45,071 nucleotides of DNA from Micrococcales bacterium UBA4448 (GTDB taxonomy: Bacteria; Actinomycetota; Actinomycetes; Actinomycetales; Microbacteriaceae): the NCBI GenBank assembly GCA_002390305.1, contig DGPE01000076.1:1-45071 (forward strand), in the 5' to 3' direction. The position numbers and the translations under genes were made by a program. Shown piece by piece: positions 1 to 7,835 of this stretch. Under the pieces are notes generated by a model. The model made no database searches, was not told the origin of the DNA, and saw only the letters and a list, made by a program, of their open reading frames with translations. Numbering within the stretch: position 1 is the first letter of the stretch; each line of letters begins with the position of its first letter.

Positions 1-716
1 CCGGAGAGCTCATGGACCTCCTTGCCTCTGGTAAGGCCACAGACATTGATCCGGGCGCTGTGAGCCAACGAATCGTGGATAAGTATCACGAACTTTGGCG
101 AGAACTCACTTCCGATGAAACTTTCGATGAAAGTGAGCGCTGGAAAATTTCCAGGAGAGTTCAACGGCTAAATGATCTTGGATTCGATATTCAAGAACTC
201 GGGATGGTCAAAGACCAAGACAAACACACCGTCAGGATTCAACCAAAGGTTGTGGACGCTGGCCACCATACCCGAAGGCTGTTATTGCTCACTGGCTTGG
301 ATGTCGAAGAGAACCAAGCGAGAAGGCTGCTCAATGACATAGATCACTATGGCCTGAATAACTCACACCTGGGCATGGATGAAGAAGTCCTTGCCCACCA
401 GTGGCTTAGTGAGGTATTTGAGCCAGTTGTCGGTGCAATCCCTCTGGAACTCCGGGGGAAACTGGAGCCGGCGGAGATTTTCCATGAAGTCTTGGAGCAC
501 CGCTGGTATCTATCTGAGCAGCGGGGCCAAGACATCGAAATGATTGACGCCGTCCGGAGCTATGTTTCGAACGTCTTAGCTGGACGGCGAGACGAGTCGG
601 CAATTTTGTCCGGGAACATCACAACCGAGTCCATTTCACTTCCAGATTCGGTGCCGACCGGTCTCATAGTTGTCGATGAGGACGATGAGGACGGTGACTG
701 GCGAGATAAGGTCTAG
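1..716 (+). CDS. DUF4032 domain protein, C-terminal part (5' end outside window)
   Basis: The reading frame is open from base 3, so the gene begins before the window. A GGAGAG lies just before the ATG at base 12, but the family is usually 400-450 residues with a kinase-like N-terminal half, so I treat this as the C-terminal half rather than a short protein. The visible part carries the conserved stretches of actinobacterial DUF4032 proteins: RVQRLNDLGFDI, IRIQ/VRIQPKVVDAGHH, LTGLD, QARRLLNDID, WLSEVFEPVV and LEPAEIFHEVLEHRW. The last ~25 residues are acidic (DEDDEDGDW). Biochemical function is unknown; the family is annotated as related to lipopolysaccharide kinases in its missing half. It converges on rlmB, with stop codons overlapping by four bases. 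Confidence 0.8.
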   Translation, partial: GELMDLLASGKATDIDPGAVSQRIVDKYHELWRELTSDETFDESERWKISRRVQRLNDLGFDIQELGMVKDQDKHTVRIQPKVVDAGHHTRRLLLLTGLDVEENQARRLLNDIDHYGLNNSHLGMDEEVLAHQWLSEVFEPVVGAIPLELRGKLEPAEIFHEVLEHRWYLSEQRGQDIEMIDAVRSYVSNVLAGRRDESAILSGNITTESISLPDSVPTGLIVVDEDDEDGDWRDKV

Positions 717-1681
717 GCCCTCATCGCTGAAATCTGATACAGGGCAACACTGGCAGCGATTCCAGCGTTTAGGGATTCAGTGGCTTGGGAAATAGGAATT
801 GAAATAATTTGGTCGCAGTTTTCTTGGACCAGTCTCGAAAGACCTTTTCCTTCGGAACCGACAACTACCAGTAGCGGCTTATCGAAAAGCTCAAACTGCG
901 GCAGTGATACATCCCCATCGCCGTCAAGCCCCACCACAAAAACACCACGGCGCTTGTATTCCTTAATGGTTTGATTCAAATTGGCAGCCAAAGCAACTGG
1001 CATCCTTGCCGCAGCCCCGGCACTGGTTTTCCAAGCCGCAGCAGTTACGCCCACGCTTCTTCGTTGCGGCAGAATCACTCCGTTGCCCCCAAAAGCTGCA
1101 ACCGAACGAATGATAGCTCCCAGGTTTCTTGGGTCCGTAATTCCGTCTAAAGCAACCAAAAGCGGAAGGCTGCTTTGGGACAGTGCCCGATCTAGTAGTT
1201 CGTTTGGATCCTTATAGCTGTAGGGGGGAACCTGTAAAGCAATACCCTGGTGCACGCTATCGCCACCGGTCATGCGGTCCACTTCAATGCGAGTTATTTC
1301 ATTGATTGGAATGCCGCGGTTATTGGCAATTGCCATGGCATCTCGCACTCGGTCATCTACTTCAATCCGTTGAGCGATAAAAAGCGCAGTCGCAGGGATC
1401 TTCGCCTTCAGGGCCTCAAGAACTGAATTGCGACCAGAAAGAATCTCGGTGGCATTCGCCTTCGAGCTCTTGCCAGTCTTGGAAGCCACGAACTGACCCT
1501 TTTTAGGCGCGCTCTTTGCTTCAGCTCTAGCTTTTTGGGTGCGATAAGTGTTGTGATATGCGCGGTCTTCAGCCTTTGGTGTTGGGCCTCTGCCCTCTAG
1601 AGCCTTGCGGCCGTGGCCGCCGGTTCCTTTAGTTGGGCCCTTCTTGGCCTTATTGGCCCCGGGTCTTCCTAGTTTTGCCAT
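713..1681 (-). CDS. rlmB: 23S rRNA (guanosine-2'-O)-methyltransferase, RlmB/TrmH (SpoU) family
   Basis: A SpoU-family RNA 2'-O-ribose methyltransferase that probably methylates a guanosine in 23S rRNA using S-adenosylmethionine. The 322-aa protein has a basic, low-complexity N-terminal tail (residues 1-75, rich in K, G, P), a substrate-binding domain from about 78 (ILSGRNSVLEAL), and the three SpoU motifs forming the knotted SAM site: motif 1 near 184-196 (PRNLGAIIRSVAA), motif 2 near 273-284 (VVGSEGKGLSRL) and motif 3 near 294-316 (IPISQATESLNAGIAASVAL). I chose the ATG at 1681 (MAKLGRP) over a start five codons earlier because it gives the family-typical N-terminus and overlaps the cysS stop as TAATG, implying translational coupling. 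It is the last gene of the carD-ispDF-cysS-rlmB run. Confidence 0.92.
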   Translation of the reverse strand: MAKLGRPGANKAKKGPTKGTGGHGRKALEGRGPTPKAEDRAYHNTYRTQKARAEAKSAPKKGQFVASKTGKSSKANATEILSGRNSVLEALKAKIPATALFIAQRIEVDDRVRDAMAIANNRGIPINEITRIEVDRMTGGDSVHQGIALQVPPYSYKDPNELLDRALSQSSLPLLVALDGITDPRNLGAIIRSVAAFGGNGVILPQRRSVGVTAAAWKTSAGAAARMPVALAANLNQTIKEYKRRGVFVVGLDGDGDVSLPQFELFDKPLLVVVGSEGKGLSRLVQENCDQIISIPISQATESLNAGIAASVALYQISAMRA

Positions 1682-3072
1682 TAGTTCAAACTCCAATGTG
1701 TTCCGGCAGGTGAATCAGCAAGTTCGATGCCAATTTCTAGCAGTTGGTCCCTGATTTGATCAGCGCGTTGATAGTTTTTGTCTTCTCTTGCCATATTGCG
1801 CTCGGAGATGAGGGTTTGGATAACGCCATCCAAAGCCTGATGTTCTAGATTTTGGTCTTCCGAAGAATCCGCAGAAAGACCGAGCACCTTGAGCATAGCC
1901 ACTACTTCACTCCGGCGCTTACTGGCTTGAGACAATCGCTGCTCGTCAAGGTCAGTATTTCCCGCTCTTGCAGCCTCGTGAATCACTGCCAGAGCAGCTG
2001 GAATGTTCAAGTCATCGTTCATATGATCGGTGAATTCTTGAGGTAGCGCAGCTTCATCCACGCTGCTGAATTGAGTTTCACTGAGTTCTCTTCGTGACCT
2101 CAGAACAAAACCGTGCAATCTTGAAAGTGCTGCAGCTGCTTCCAGCGTCGACTCTGGTTGGTAATCCAATACTGATCGGTAGTGTGCACTGGCTAGGTAA
2201 TAGCGGACCGCCTTGTCGCTGACCTTGCCAAACAGATCTGCTGAGGAAACCGAGTTACCGAGAGACTTTGACATTTTTTGACCCTGGGTGGTGACTAAAC
2301 CATTGTGAACCCAGTAGTTTGCAAACTTATGACCCGCGGCTAAGGACTGGGCAAGCTCGTTTTCGTGATGAGGGAACCTAAGGTCCAACCCACCACCGTG
2401 AATATCAAACTGTTCACCTAGGTAGTAGGCGGACATTGCTGAGCACTCGACGTGCCAACCGGGCCTGCCAAAACCAAATGTCGAGGGCCAGCTCGCCGTG
2501 TCTGGCTCAGATTCTTTGCGTGACTTCCAGAGAGCAAAATCCTGAGGGTTCTTCTTTGCAGGATCGGTACTTTCGCTTTCTAAGTCCTCGAGCTTTTGGT
2601 GTGTGAGGGCGCCGTAGCTTGCCCAGTTGGCAGTATCGAAGTAGACGCTGCCGGAACCGTCGAGGCCTTTATACGCATAACCTCGCTCGACCAGGCTTTC
2701 AATCAATGAAATCATCTGGGTAATGTGTCCGGTTGCCCGAGGTTCTGCAGCTGGAGAGCCAATCAGGAGGCTGCGATAATCGTTTGCGAATAACTGCTCG
2801 TTTTCATGGGCCAACTGCCACCAAGCAACTCCGGATTCAGCAGCTTTTTCTAAAACCTTGTCGTCGATGTCAGTGACATTTCGAACTAGCTTAACTTGCA
2901 AGCCTGTCGCGGTTAACCAACGTGAAAGCAGATCGTAAACCAGCGCTGACCTCAAGTGCCCGATGTGCGGAGCAGACTGGACCGTTGGCCCACAAACGTA
3001 GATCGAAACCCTGCCGGGAACAAGGGGTTTGAAATCTTGAAGAACGCCGGTCTTGGTGTCAAAGAGCTTCAT
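1681..3072 (-). CDS. cysS: cysteinyl-tRNA synthetase
   Basis: Charges tRNA-Cys with cysteine in the cytoplasm. It is a class I aminoacyl-tRNA synthetase of 463 aa: the HIGH signature is PHIGH at residues 35-39 and KMSKS at 266-270. Zinc-binding candidates are C28 (YVCGPTVQ), C210 (WHVECSAM) and H235/E239 (PHHENE). A C-terminal DALR-type region runs to LADSPAGTHW. I place the start at the ATG at 3072 (MKLFDTKTG), which matches the usual family N-terminus and lies 10 nt after the ispDF stop. A GTG at 3090 would add six residues (VARLLL) and overlap ispDF. Gene order carD-ispD-ispF-cysS-rlmB is the same as known for Mycobacterium tuberculosis, supporting an actinobacterial housekeeping operon. 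Confidence 0.96.
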   Translation of the reverse strand: MKLFDTKTGVLQDFKPLVPGRVSIYVCGPTVQSAPHIGHLRSALVYDLLSRWLTATGLQVKLVRNVTDIDDKVLEKAAESGVAWWQLAHENEQLFANDYRSLLIGSPAAEPRATGHITQMISLIESLVERGYAYKGLDGSGSVYFDTANWASYGALTHQKLEDLESESTDPAKKNPQDFALWKSRKESEPDTASWPSTFGFGRPGWHVECSAMSAYYLGEQFDIHGGGLDLRFPHHENELAQSLAAGHKFANYWVHNGLVTTQGQKMSKSLGNSVSSADLFGKVSDKAVRYYLASAHYRSVLDYQPESTLEAAAALSRLHGFVLRSRRELSETQFSSVDEAALPQEFTDHMNDDLNIPAALAVIHEAARAGNTDLDEQRLSQASKRRSEVVAMLKVLGLSADSSEDQNLEHQALDGVIQTLISERNMAREDKNYQRADQIRDQLLEIGIELADSPAGTHWSLN

Positions 3073-3082
3073 AAGCAAAAGC

Positions 3083-4201
3083 CTAGCCACGCATTCTTAC
3101 GAGCGAGGTAGCAACTGCGGCGATACCTTTTGCATCAGCCAAGAAACCCAGGCCGTCAGTCGTGGTAGCTAACACAGAAACCGGTGCACCGATGATGCCA
3201 CTTAGTTGATTCTCTAGCTCTTGTCGTCTCGGCCCCACCTTAGGGCTATCGGCAACAATTTGAACTGAAACATTCACTGGCTCAAAACCGGAGGCGGCCA
3301 AGAGGCGGATGCTCTCTTCCAGGAATAGCCTGCCACTTGCTCCGGAATATTCGGGCCTATCAACACCAAAATTCGAACCGATGTCACCCAAGTTAGCTGC
3401 GGCTAAAAGCGAATCAACCATTGCGTGGGCTACCGAGTCACCGTCGCTGTGGCCAGAGAGAATAAAATGCTCGGGCCACTCCAGGCAACCCAGCATGAGG
3501 GTACCTGAGTCGCTAAATTGATGAGCATCCACGCCAATTCCGGATCGAACATCGGCAAAAATAGCTCGAGCCCTATCCAAATCCGAAGGGGAGGTTATTT
3601 TGAAACCATGCTCATGACCTTGGACTATTGAAGTGGGGACGCCCAGCGCCTCCAGCAGGCCGGCCTCGTCTGTGAAGTCACTTTTGGTTTTTGCAAGGCC
3701 ATCTACCAGGGTTGAAACTCGAAAGCCCTGAGGAGTTTGAATTAGCCGGAGAGTTTTTCTATCAATGGTTTTTTCCACCCAGTTTTCCGAAACTTGCTTC
3801 ACGGTATCGGCGAGGTTTATAGCAGGGACGACACAGTCAGCAAGCGCCAATCCTTCGTTTACGCGATCAAAAACCTCCTTTGGAGTAAAGGCTCTGGCTG
3901 CATCATGAACCAGCACAAAATCCGTGGTGACTTTCGCCATGCCAGCCGCTACTGACTGCTGCCTGGTTTCACCTCCGGCGACCACAGTGAATTCAGAGAA
4001 AAACTTTGACGTTAGTCTTTCGAATTCAGCTACCAGCCCCGCTGGAGCGACCACTACTAATTGATCAGGATCGAATTCGGAGATATGTATGAGAGAAATC
4101 TCAAGCATGGTTTTGCCCGCTATCGAGACCGCCGCCTTAGGGACAGCTTGGCCGAGCCTAGTTCCCTTTCCGGCAGAAACCAGAACCACCGCTACGGACA
4201 T
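3083..4201 (-). CDS. ispDF: bifunctional IspD-IspF enzyme of the MEP isoprenoid pathway
   Basis: One 372-aa polypeptide combines two non-consecutive MEP-pathway enzymes. Residues 1 to ~215 are IspD (MEP cytidylyltransferase), with the nucleotide loop SAGKGTRLG at 9-17 and VLVHDAARAF near 97. Residues ~219-372 are IspF (2,4-cyclodiphosphate synthase), with metal ligands D225 and H227 in GVDAHQF and H259 in SGHSDGDSVAHA, and a C-terminal TTTDGLGFLADAKGI segment. Both halves look complete, so this is a true fusion rather than a frameshift artefact. Such fusions are known in several bacterial groups, whereas Mycobacterium keeps the two genes separate. It starts 3 nt after carD and is followed 10 nt later by cysS. 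Confidence 0.95.
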   Translation of the reverse strand: MSVAVVLVSAGKGTRLGQAVPKAAVSIAGKTMLEISLIHISEFDPDQLVVVAPAGLVAEFERLTSKFFSEFTVVAGGETRQQSVAAGMAKVTTDFVLVHDAARAFTPKEVFDRVNEGLALADCVVPAINLADTVKQVSENWVEKTIDRKTLRLIQTPQGFRVSTLVDGLAKTKSDFTDEAGLLEALGVPTSIVQGHEHGFKITSPSDLDRARAIFADVRSGIGVDAHQFSDSGTLMLGCLEWPEHFILSGHSDGDSVAHAMVDSLLAAANLGDIGSNFGVDRPEYSGASGRLFLEESIRLLAASGFEPVNVSVQIVADSPKVGPRRQELENQLSGIIGAPVSVLATTTDGLGFLADAKGIAAVATSLVRMRG

Positions 4202-4204
4202 TTA

Positions 4205-4687
4205 TTAGCTAGCCAATACCTTGTCAAGCTCCGCAGATGCTTTTTCCTCATCCACCTTGCGAGCTAGTGCGAGTTCTGAAATCAAAATTTGTCTCGCCTT
4301 TGCAAGCATTCGCTTTTCTCCTGCGCTTAGGCCGCGATCTTGGTCCCTGCGCCAAAGATCGCGCACAACTTCTGAGACTTTTACGACATCGCCGGAGGCC
4401 AGTTTTTCAAGATTTGCCTTATAGCGCCTTGACCAGTTGGTTGGCTCTTCCACGAATTCTGCCCGAAGCACATCAAAAACTTGCTTGACGCCCTTCTTGT
4501 CAATAACGTCTCTCACACCCACCATCTCAACATTGGCTGCAGGTACCTGAATAATCAGGTCTCCCGTCGCCACTCGAAGCTTGAGGTATGTCTGGGATTC
4601 ACCGCGGATAGTCTTCTTGGAAACCTGAATGATTTCAGCGGCACCGTGGTGAGGATAGACAACTGTTTCGCCAACTTCGAACTTCAT
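4205..4687 (-). CDS. carD: CarD-family RNA polymerase-binding transcription regulator
   Basis: CarD is an essential actinobacterial factor that binds the RNA polymerase beta subunit and stabilises open complexes, notably at rRNA promoters. The 160-aa protein has the N-terminal RNAP-interaction domain (MKFEVGETVVYPHHG..., residues 1-60, Tudor-like) and a helical DNA-binding domain (residues ~75-155, with NWSRRYKANLEKL and RDLWRRDQDRGLSAGEKRML). Length and sequence fit full-length actinobacterial CarD. It heads the leftward operon with ispDF, cysS and rlmB, and a lipoprotein gene diverges from it. A possible -10 (TAAAAT, minus strand 4719-4714) lies upstream but no convincing -35 is seen. Confidence 0.94.
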   Translation of the reverse strand: MKFEVGETVVYPHHGAAEIIQVSKKTIRGESQTYLKLRVATGDLIIQVPAANVEMVGVRDVIDKKGVKQVFDVLRAEFVEEPTNWSRRYKANLEKLASGDVVKVSEVVRDLWRRDQDRGLSAGEKRMLAKARQILISELALARKVDEEKASAELDKVLAS

Positions 4688-4745
4688 ACACTTCTTTCGG
4701 CTTCAAAACGGCAATTTTACCACAGATTCCCGCTTTTACCTAGGC

Positions 4746-4751
4746 TAGACT
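4746..4751 (+). promoter_or_regulatory. candidate -10 box of the LpqE-position lipoprotein gene
   Basis: TAGACT, matching the actinobacterial TANNNT pattern, lies 27 nt before the TTG start and 18 nt before its Shine-Dalgarno sequence GGAGGA (4770-4775). No clear -35 was found. Confidence 0.35.
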
Positions 4752-4778
4752 TGCGATGTTCGTTATCGCGGAGGATCC

Positions 4779-5252
4779 TTGAAAATCAAGAAACTAACTG
4801 CCCTTTTGGCATCTGTACTGACCGTTGTTGCCCTCTCGGGCTGCTCTCTCAGCCGTGATGTGGCATCTCTGGACCCCTACTCGCCAAGCGACGGGGTAAT
4901 CCTAGATATTGGCGACCTAAAAGCGCGGAATTTCTTGCTCATAAAAGGAAGTGGCTCTGAAGCGCTATTAATCGGCTCGATAGTCAATAGCGGTCAAGAA
5001 GCAAAGACAGCCGGAATCCAAATTTTGGACGAAGCAGGCAGCAGGACAACCTACCAGTTTGAAATTGCAGGTAAGGAAAAATTTGATCTGGGCTATGGCG
5101 GAAACGACGGAATCATTATTCAGATTACCGAGGAGCCCGGTTCTATGCATATGATTTATTTCAGTGATGGCATGTCTCCAGTGGAGCTAATGGTGCCGGT
5201 TTTGGACGGACAGCTCGAGGAATACCGCCCATTTGCGGAAGCTCTGAACTAG
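4779..5252 (+). CDS. secreted lipoprotein in the LpqE genomic position
   Basis: A 157-aa predicted lipoprotein. A type II signal peptide (KIKK then a hydrophobic stretch) ends in the lipobox ALSGC, with the lipidated cysteine at residue 22. The mature part is a small beta-rich domain (for example NFLLIKGSGSEALLIGSIVNSG). The start is a TTG at 4779 chosen because GGAGGA (4770-4775) sits at ideal distance and the signal peptide begins directly. Divergent from carD is exactly where lpqE lies in Mycobacterium tuberculosis, and the topology and size are similar, so an LpqE-like role (function poorly known, sometimes compared with copper chaperones of the PCuAC type) is possible, but sequence identity is not evident by eye. 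Confidence 0.75.
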   Translation: MKIKKLTALLASVLTVVALSGCSLSRDVASLDPYSPSDGVILDIGDLKARNFLLIKGSGSEALLIGSIVNSGQEAKTAGIQILDEAGSRTTYQFEIAGKEKFDLGYGGNDGIIIQITEEPGSMHMIYFSDGMSPVELMVPVLDGQLEEYRPFAEALN

Positions 5253-5264
5253 AGCTTTCTAAAC

Positions 5265-5945
5265 CTAAACCTCGAACTTATACCCCAGGCCTCGAACGGT
5301 TGTTAGATGAACGGGTCTTGCAGGATCCTCTTCGATCTTCGATCTAATTCGCTTCACGTGCACATCCAGGGTTTTTGTGTCACCAAAATAATTGGAGCCC
5401 CACACTCGATCGATTATTTGCCCCCTGGTAAGCACCCGGTTCACGTTTTCCATCAGAAGTTCTAGTAATTCAAACTCCTTCAGAGGCATCTGAACCTTGG
5501 CTCCGTTTACTCTTACCGTGTGGCTCTCGAGATCCATTTCCACTGGCCCTGCAATGATTTTGGTCGCGCTTGAAACAACAACATCGGTGCCGCGCCTCAA
5601 AACGGCCTTCATTCTTGCAAGCAACTCCCTCGATGAATATGGCTTTGTTACGTAATCGTCCGCACCAATTTCAAGACCTACCACTGTGTCAATTTCAGTG
5701 TCTTTGGCTGTAACCATGATTATTGGCACTTGACTCTCAGCTCTGATGCTTCGACAGACCTCGTTCCCACTTAGTCCTGGAAGCATTAGGTCAAGCAAGA
5801 TAATGTCAGCACCCAGCCGAGCGAAGTTTTCAAGCGCGCTTCTGCCGTCCTCGGCTTCAATGACGTCATATCCTTCTTTTTGAAGCAAATACACCAAAGG
5901 TTCCCGCAGGTTCTGCTCATCTTCAACCACCAGCACGCGTGTCAT
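5265..5945 (-). CDS. regX3: OmpR-family response regulator RegX3-like (phosphate response)
   Basis: DNA-binding response regulator paired with the kinase encoded just upstream; the pair resembles SenX3-RegX3, which controls phosphate starvation genes in Actinobacteria. The 226-aa protein has a receiver domain (residues 1-118) with acidic pocket V-E-D at 7-9, phospho-acceptor D52 (LLDLMLPG), conserved T79 and K101 (VTKPY). A winged-helix OmpR domain follows (about 130-226; EFELLELLMENVNRVLTRGQIIDRVWG and RGLGYKFEV). It overlaps the senX3 stop as ATGA, so the two are co-translated. The closeness of phoU, ppk1 and pstSCAB supports the phosphate role. Confidence 0.92.
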   Translation of the reverse strand: MTRVLVVEDEQNLREPLVYLLQKEGYDVIEAEDGRSALENFARLGADIILLDLMLPGLSGNEVCRSIRAESQVPIIMVTAKDTEIDTVVGLEIGADDYVTKPYSSRELLARMKAVLRRGTDVVVSSATKIIAGPVEMDLESHTVRVNGAKVQMPLKEFELLELLMENVNRVLTRGQIIDRVWGSNYFGDTKTLDVHVKRIRSKIEEDPARPVHLTTVRGLGYKFEV

Positions 5946-7003
5946 TTGCTCTCCTGATTATTAATGGGCAATCTCAAAGTAAAAGTACTTCCGATGCCGA
6001 TCTTAGAAAAAAGTCGAACTTCCCCACGGTGATTGGTGGCGGCATGTTTGGCTATTGAGAGGCCGAGGCCAGTGCCACCGGTCACTCTTGATCTTGAAGG
6101 ATCCACGCGGTAAAAGCGCTCGAATATTCTTTCTTGCTCATCCTCTGGAATGCCGATGCCTGAATCAGTGACCGCTATTTCTGCAATCCCATCAATGACT
6201 TTCAGGCCTATGCCAACCTGCGAGCCGGAGTCTGAATACGCAATTGCGTTCTCCACTAGGTTTCGCACGGCAGTGGTCAACATTTCGTAATCCCCCACCA
6301 ATTTTGTGCTCTCATGCGACCCCGTTATCAACCTCACCCTTCGCTTTTCAGCAAGAACCAAGTTTCTATCAACGGCGTCTGCAATCACCTGGGATAGGTC
6401 CAGTTCCTTTGCGGTTTCAACCAGATTCGCACCTTGAACCCTGGAAAGCTCCATCAACTCCTGAACCAGAGAACCCAGCCGCTGCGCCTCCTTTTGCAAT
6501 GAATCTGAGAACTTTCTAATTGTGTCCGGGTCATCCTGTGCACCGGAGATTGCCTCGGTGAGCAGGCTAATCGCCCCTATCGGGGTTTTGAGTTCATGAG
6601 ACACATTCGCCACAAAATCTCTACGTGTAGTCTCCAGCTTTTTGGCTTCGGTTTGATCTTCCACCAAAAGCATCACGTAGCGTTCACCAAACTTTGCAGC
6701 TCTGGCATTTACCCAGAGTTGCTCGCGCTGCAGGCCAGAATCAATTTGTATCTCAACCTCGATAGGAACATTCGAGAGCCTGGATTGCTCAACAAGATTT
6801 AGTAGTGACGCGTGAATCAGATGACCATTTTGAACCAGCCCAAACTGAACCGCACCTGGTGAGGCTCTAAGAACTAGATTTCTTTCATCCAAAACAACAC
6901 CGGCTGTTGCTAATACATCAACAACTTGCGCGGCTACAACCTCAAAGGCGTCGACCTGAGATTGATTGGATGCCCTAGCCTTCCCCATGCCAAAAATGCC
7001 CAA
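5942..7003 (-). CDS. senX3: SenX3-like sensor histidine kinase without membrane segments
   Basis: Sensor kinase for RegX3. The 353-aa protein has a PAS-like N-terminal region (residues ~20-118; VVAAQVVDVLATAGVVLDERN...), then a HisKA domain with phospho-acceptor H136 in FVANVSHELKTP, an N-box (NLVENAIAYS), G1/G2 boxes (DSGIGIPEDEQERIFERFYR and GGTGLGLSIAKH) and a HATPase domain to the end. Unlike M. tuberculosis SenX3 (410 aa, two N-terminal membrane helices), no hydrophobic helix is visible. The TTG start at 7003 follows CAGGACC, and an in-frame TAA lies about ten codons upstream, so no longer N-terminus is available in this frame. It overlaps regX3 by 4 nt and diverges from phoU. Confidence 0.9.
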   Translation of the reverse strand: MGIFGMGKARASNQSQVDAFEVVAAQVVDVLATAGVVLDERNLVLRASPGAVQFGLVQNGHLIHASLLNLVEQSRLSNVPIEVEIQIDSGLQREQLWVNARAAKFGERYVMLLVEDQTEAKKLETTRRDFVANVSHELKTPIGAISLLTEAISGAQDDPDTIRKFSDSLQKEAQRLGSLVQELMELSRVQGANLVETAKELDLSQVIADAVDRNLVLAEKRRVRLITGSHESTKLVGDYEMLTTAVRNLVENAIAYSDSGSQVGIGLKVIDGIAEIAVTDSGIGIPEDEQERIFERFYRVDPSRSRVTGGTGLGLSIAKHAATNHRGEVRLFSKIGIGSTFTLRLPINNQESK

Positions 7004-7023
7004 GAACCGGTCCTGTCTGTTGT

Positions 7024-7040
7024 GTTTACCAGGTTAACAA
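7024..7040 (+). promoter_or_regulatory. PHO-box-like site, phoU/senX3 intergenic region
   Basis: GTTTACCAGGTTAACAA. It matches 14 of 17 positions with the site upstream of pstS at 15416-15432. The two halves GTTTACC and GGTTAAC form an imperfect inverted repeat. It ends 22 nt before the candidate phoU -10 box TAAAAT (7063-7068), almost the same distance as at pstS (21 nt). A RegX3 binding site is inferred. Confidence 0.6.
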
Positions 7041-7054
7041 CTTGTAATTACAAG
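7041..7054. repeat. perfect 14-bp palindrome next to the PHO-box-like site
   Basis: CTTGTAATTACAAG reads identically on both strands and directly follows the PHO-box-like site, between it and the candidate phoU -10. It could be a dimeric repressor operator; no owner protein can be named from the sequence. It has no counterpart at pstS. Confidence 0.5.
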
Positions 7055-7062
7055 GGTAAGTG

Positions 7063-7068
7063 TAAAAT
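7063..7068 (+). promoter_or_regulatory. candidate phoU -10 box
   Basis: TAAAAT preceded by TG (GTGTAAAAT). A start near 7075 would give phoU a leader of roughly 110 nt. The usual -35 position is taken by the palindrome region, as expected for an activator-dependent promoter. Confidence 0.45.
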
Positions 7069-7184
7069 TAGATTCACACGACAAGTTTTCTGACGGTTTG
7101 GCATCAGTTAATCAGATGTTTGCATGTCGAGGAAACACTTATGTTTCATTCATCCAAGAACTCTTGATCTAGGGGAAGAAGAAA

Positions 7185-7835
7185 ATGCGCGCAGTATTTC
7201 AGCAAGAATTGAGCGAAGTTCAATCCAGGCTCGTTAGCCTTGCAAAAGATGCCAAGACCATCATGGAGAAGGCGTCTGCTGCCTTTCTGAACTCCGACGT
7301 GTCGCTTGCCGATGAGGCCCTTGCTCTTACCGATGCTAATGAAGAGCGTGCCCTGGACCTCGATGAGCTAGTGATAAAGATTCTCGCCACCCAATCCCCG
7401 GTGGCAAAAGATCTGCGCATCTTGGTTTCCGCTCTTCGAATGAGCGCATCGATAGAGCGAATGGGATCTTTGGCCTCACACATCGCAGCAATTGCAAGAT
7501 ATCGCTATCCAGGAAACGCAATTCCAGCCTCGCTGCGAGCGACCTTTGAAGAAATGGCCAGACTCGACATCAAGCTAGCTGAGAAAGTAATCGGACTGCT
7601 AGAAGACACCGACATTGATGTGGCACGAGAGATTCAAGCTGATGACGAGGCCGTGGATTTGCTGCACCGAAGGGTGTTTGATGTAGTTCTTGGCCCAGAT
7701 TGGTCAGAGAACGCCATGTTCACCGTTGACGTAACTCTTGCTTCAAGATATTTCGAACGCTTCGCAGATCACGTGGTGGACATTTCAGCCAAGGTCAGCT
7801 TTTTGCAGACCGGAGACTGGCAAGAACTTAGTTAG
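7185..7835 (+). CDS. phoU: phosphate uptake/signalling regulator PhoU
   Basis: PhoU links the Pst transporter to the phosphate-sensing kinase and restrains the regulon when phosphate is plentiful. The 216-aa protein is all-helical, with the two repeated PhoU three-helix domains and characteristic segments (ALTDANEERALDLDELVIKILATQSPVAKDLRILVSALRM and the second-half E-x-A-D-DEAVDLLHRRVF and RYFERFADHVVDIS regions). Start ATG follows a purine-rich GGGGAAG. It is transcribed divergently from senX3-regX3 behind a PHO-box-like site, and its stop overlaps that of gpmA by 3-4 nt in convergent orientation. It sits apart from pstSCAB, as is common in Actinobacteria (phoY genes). Confidence 0.93.
   Translation: MRAVFQQELSEVQSRLVSLAKDAKTIMEKASAAFLNSDVSLADEALALTDANEERALDLDELVIKILATQSPVAKDLRILVSALRMSASIERMGSLASHIAAIARYRYPGNAIPASLRATFEEMARLDIKLAEKVIGLLEDTDIDVAREIQADDEAVDLLHRRVFDVVLGPDWSENAMFTVDVTLASRYFERFADHVVDISAKVSFLQTGDWQELS

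Noticed and set aside
4756..4782. Short upstream ORF (ATG to TGA) overlapping the TTG start of the lipoprotein gene
   Set aside because: Only eight codons and it contains the Shine-Dalgarno of the lipoprotein; likely chance.
7069..7184. Riboswitch in the ~110-nt phoU leader
   Set aside because: No extended complementary segments or known aptamer sequence found by eye.
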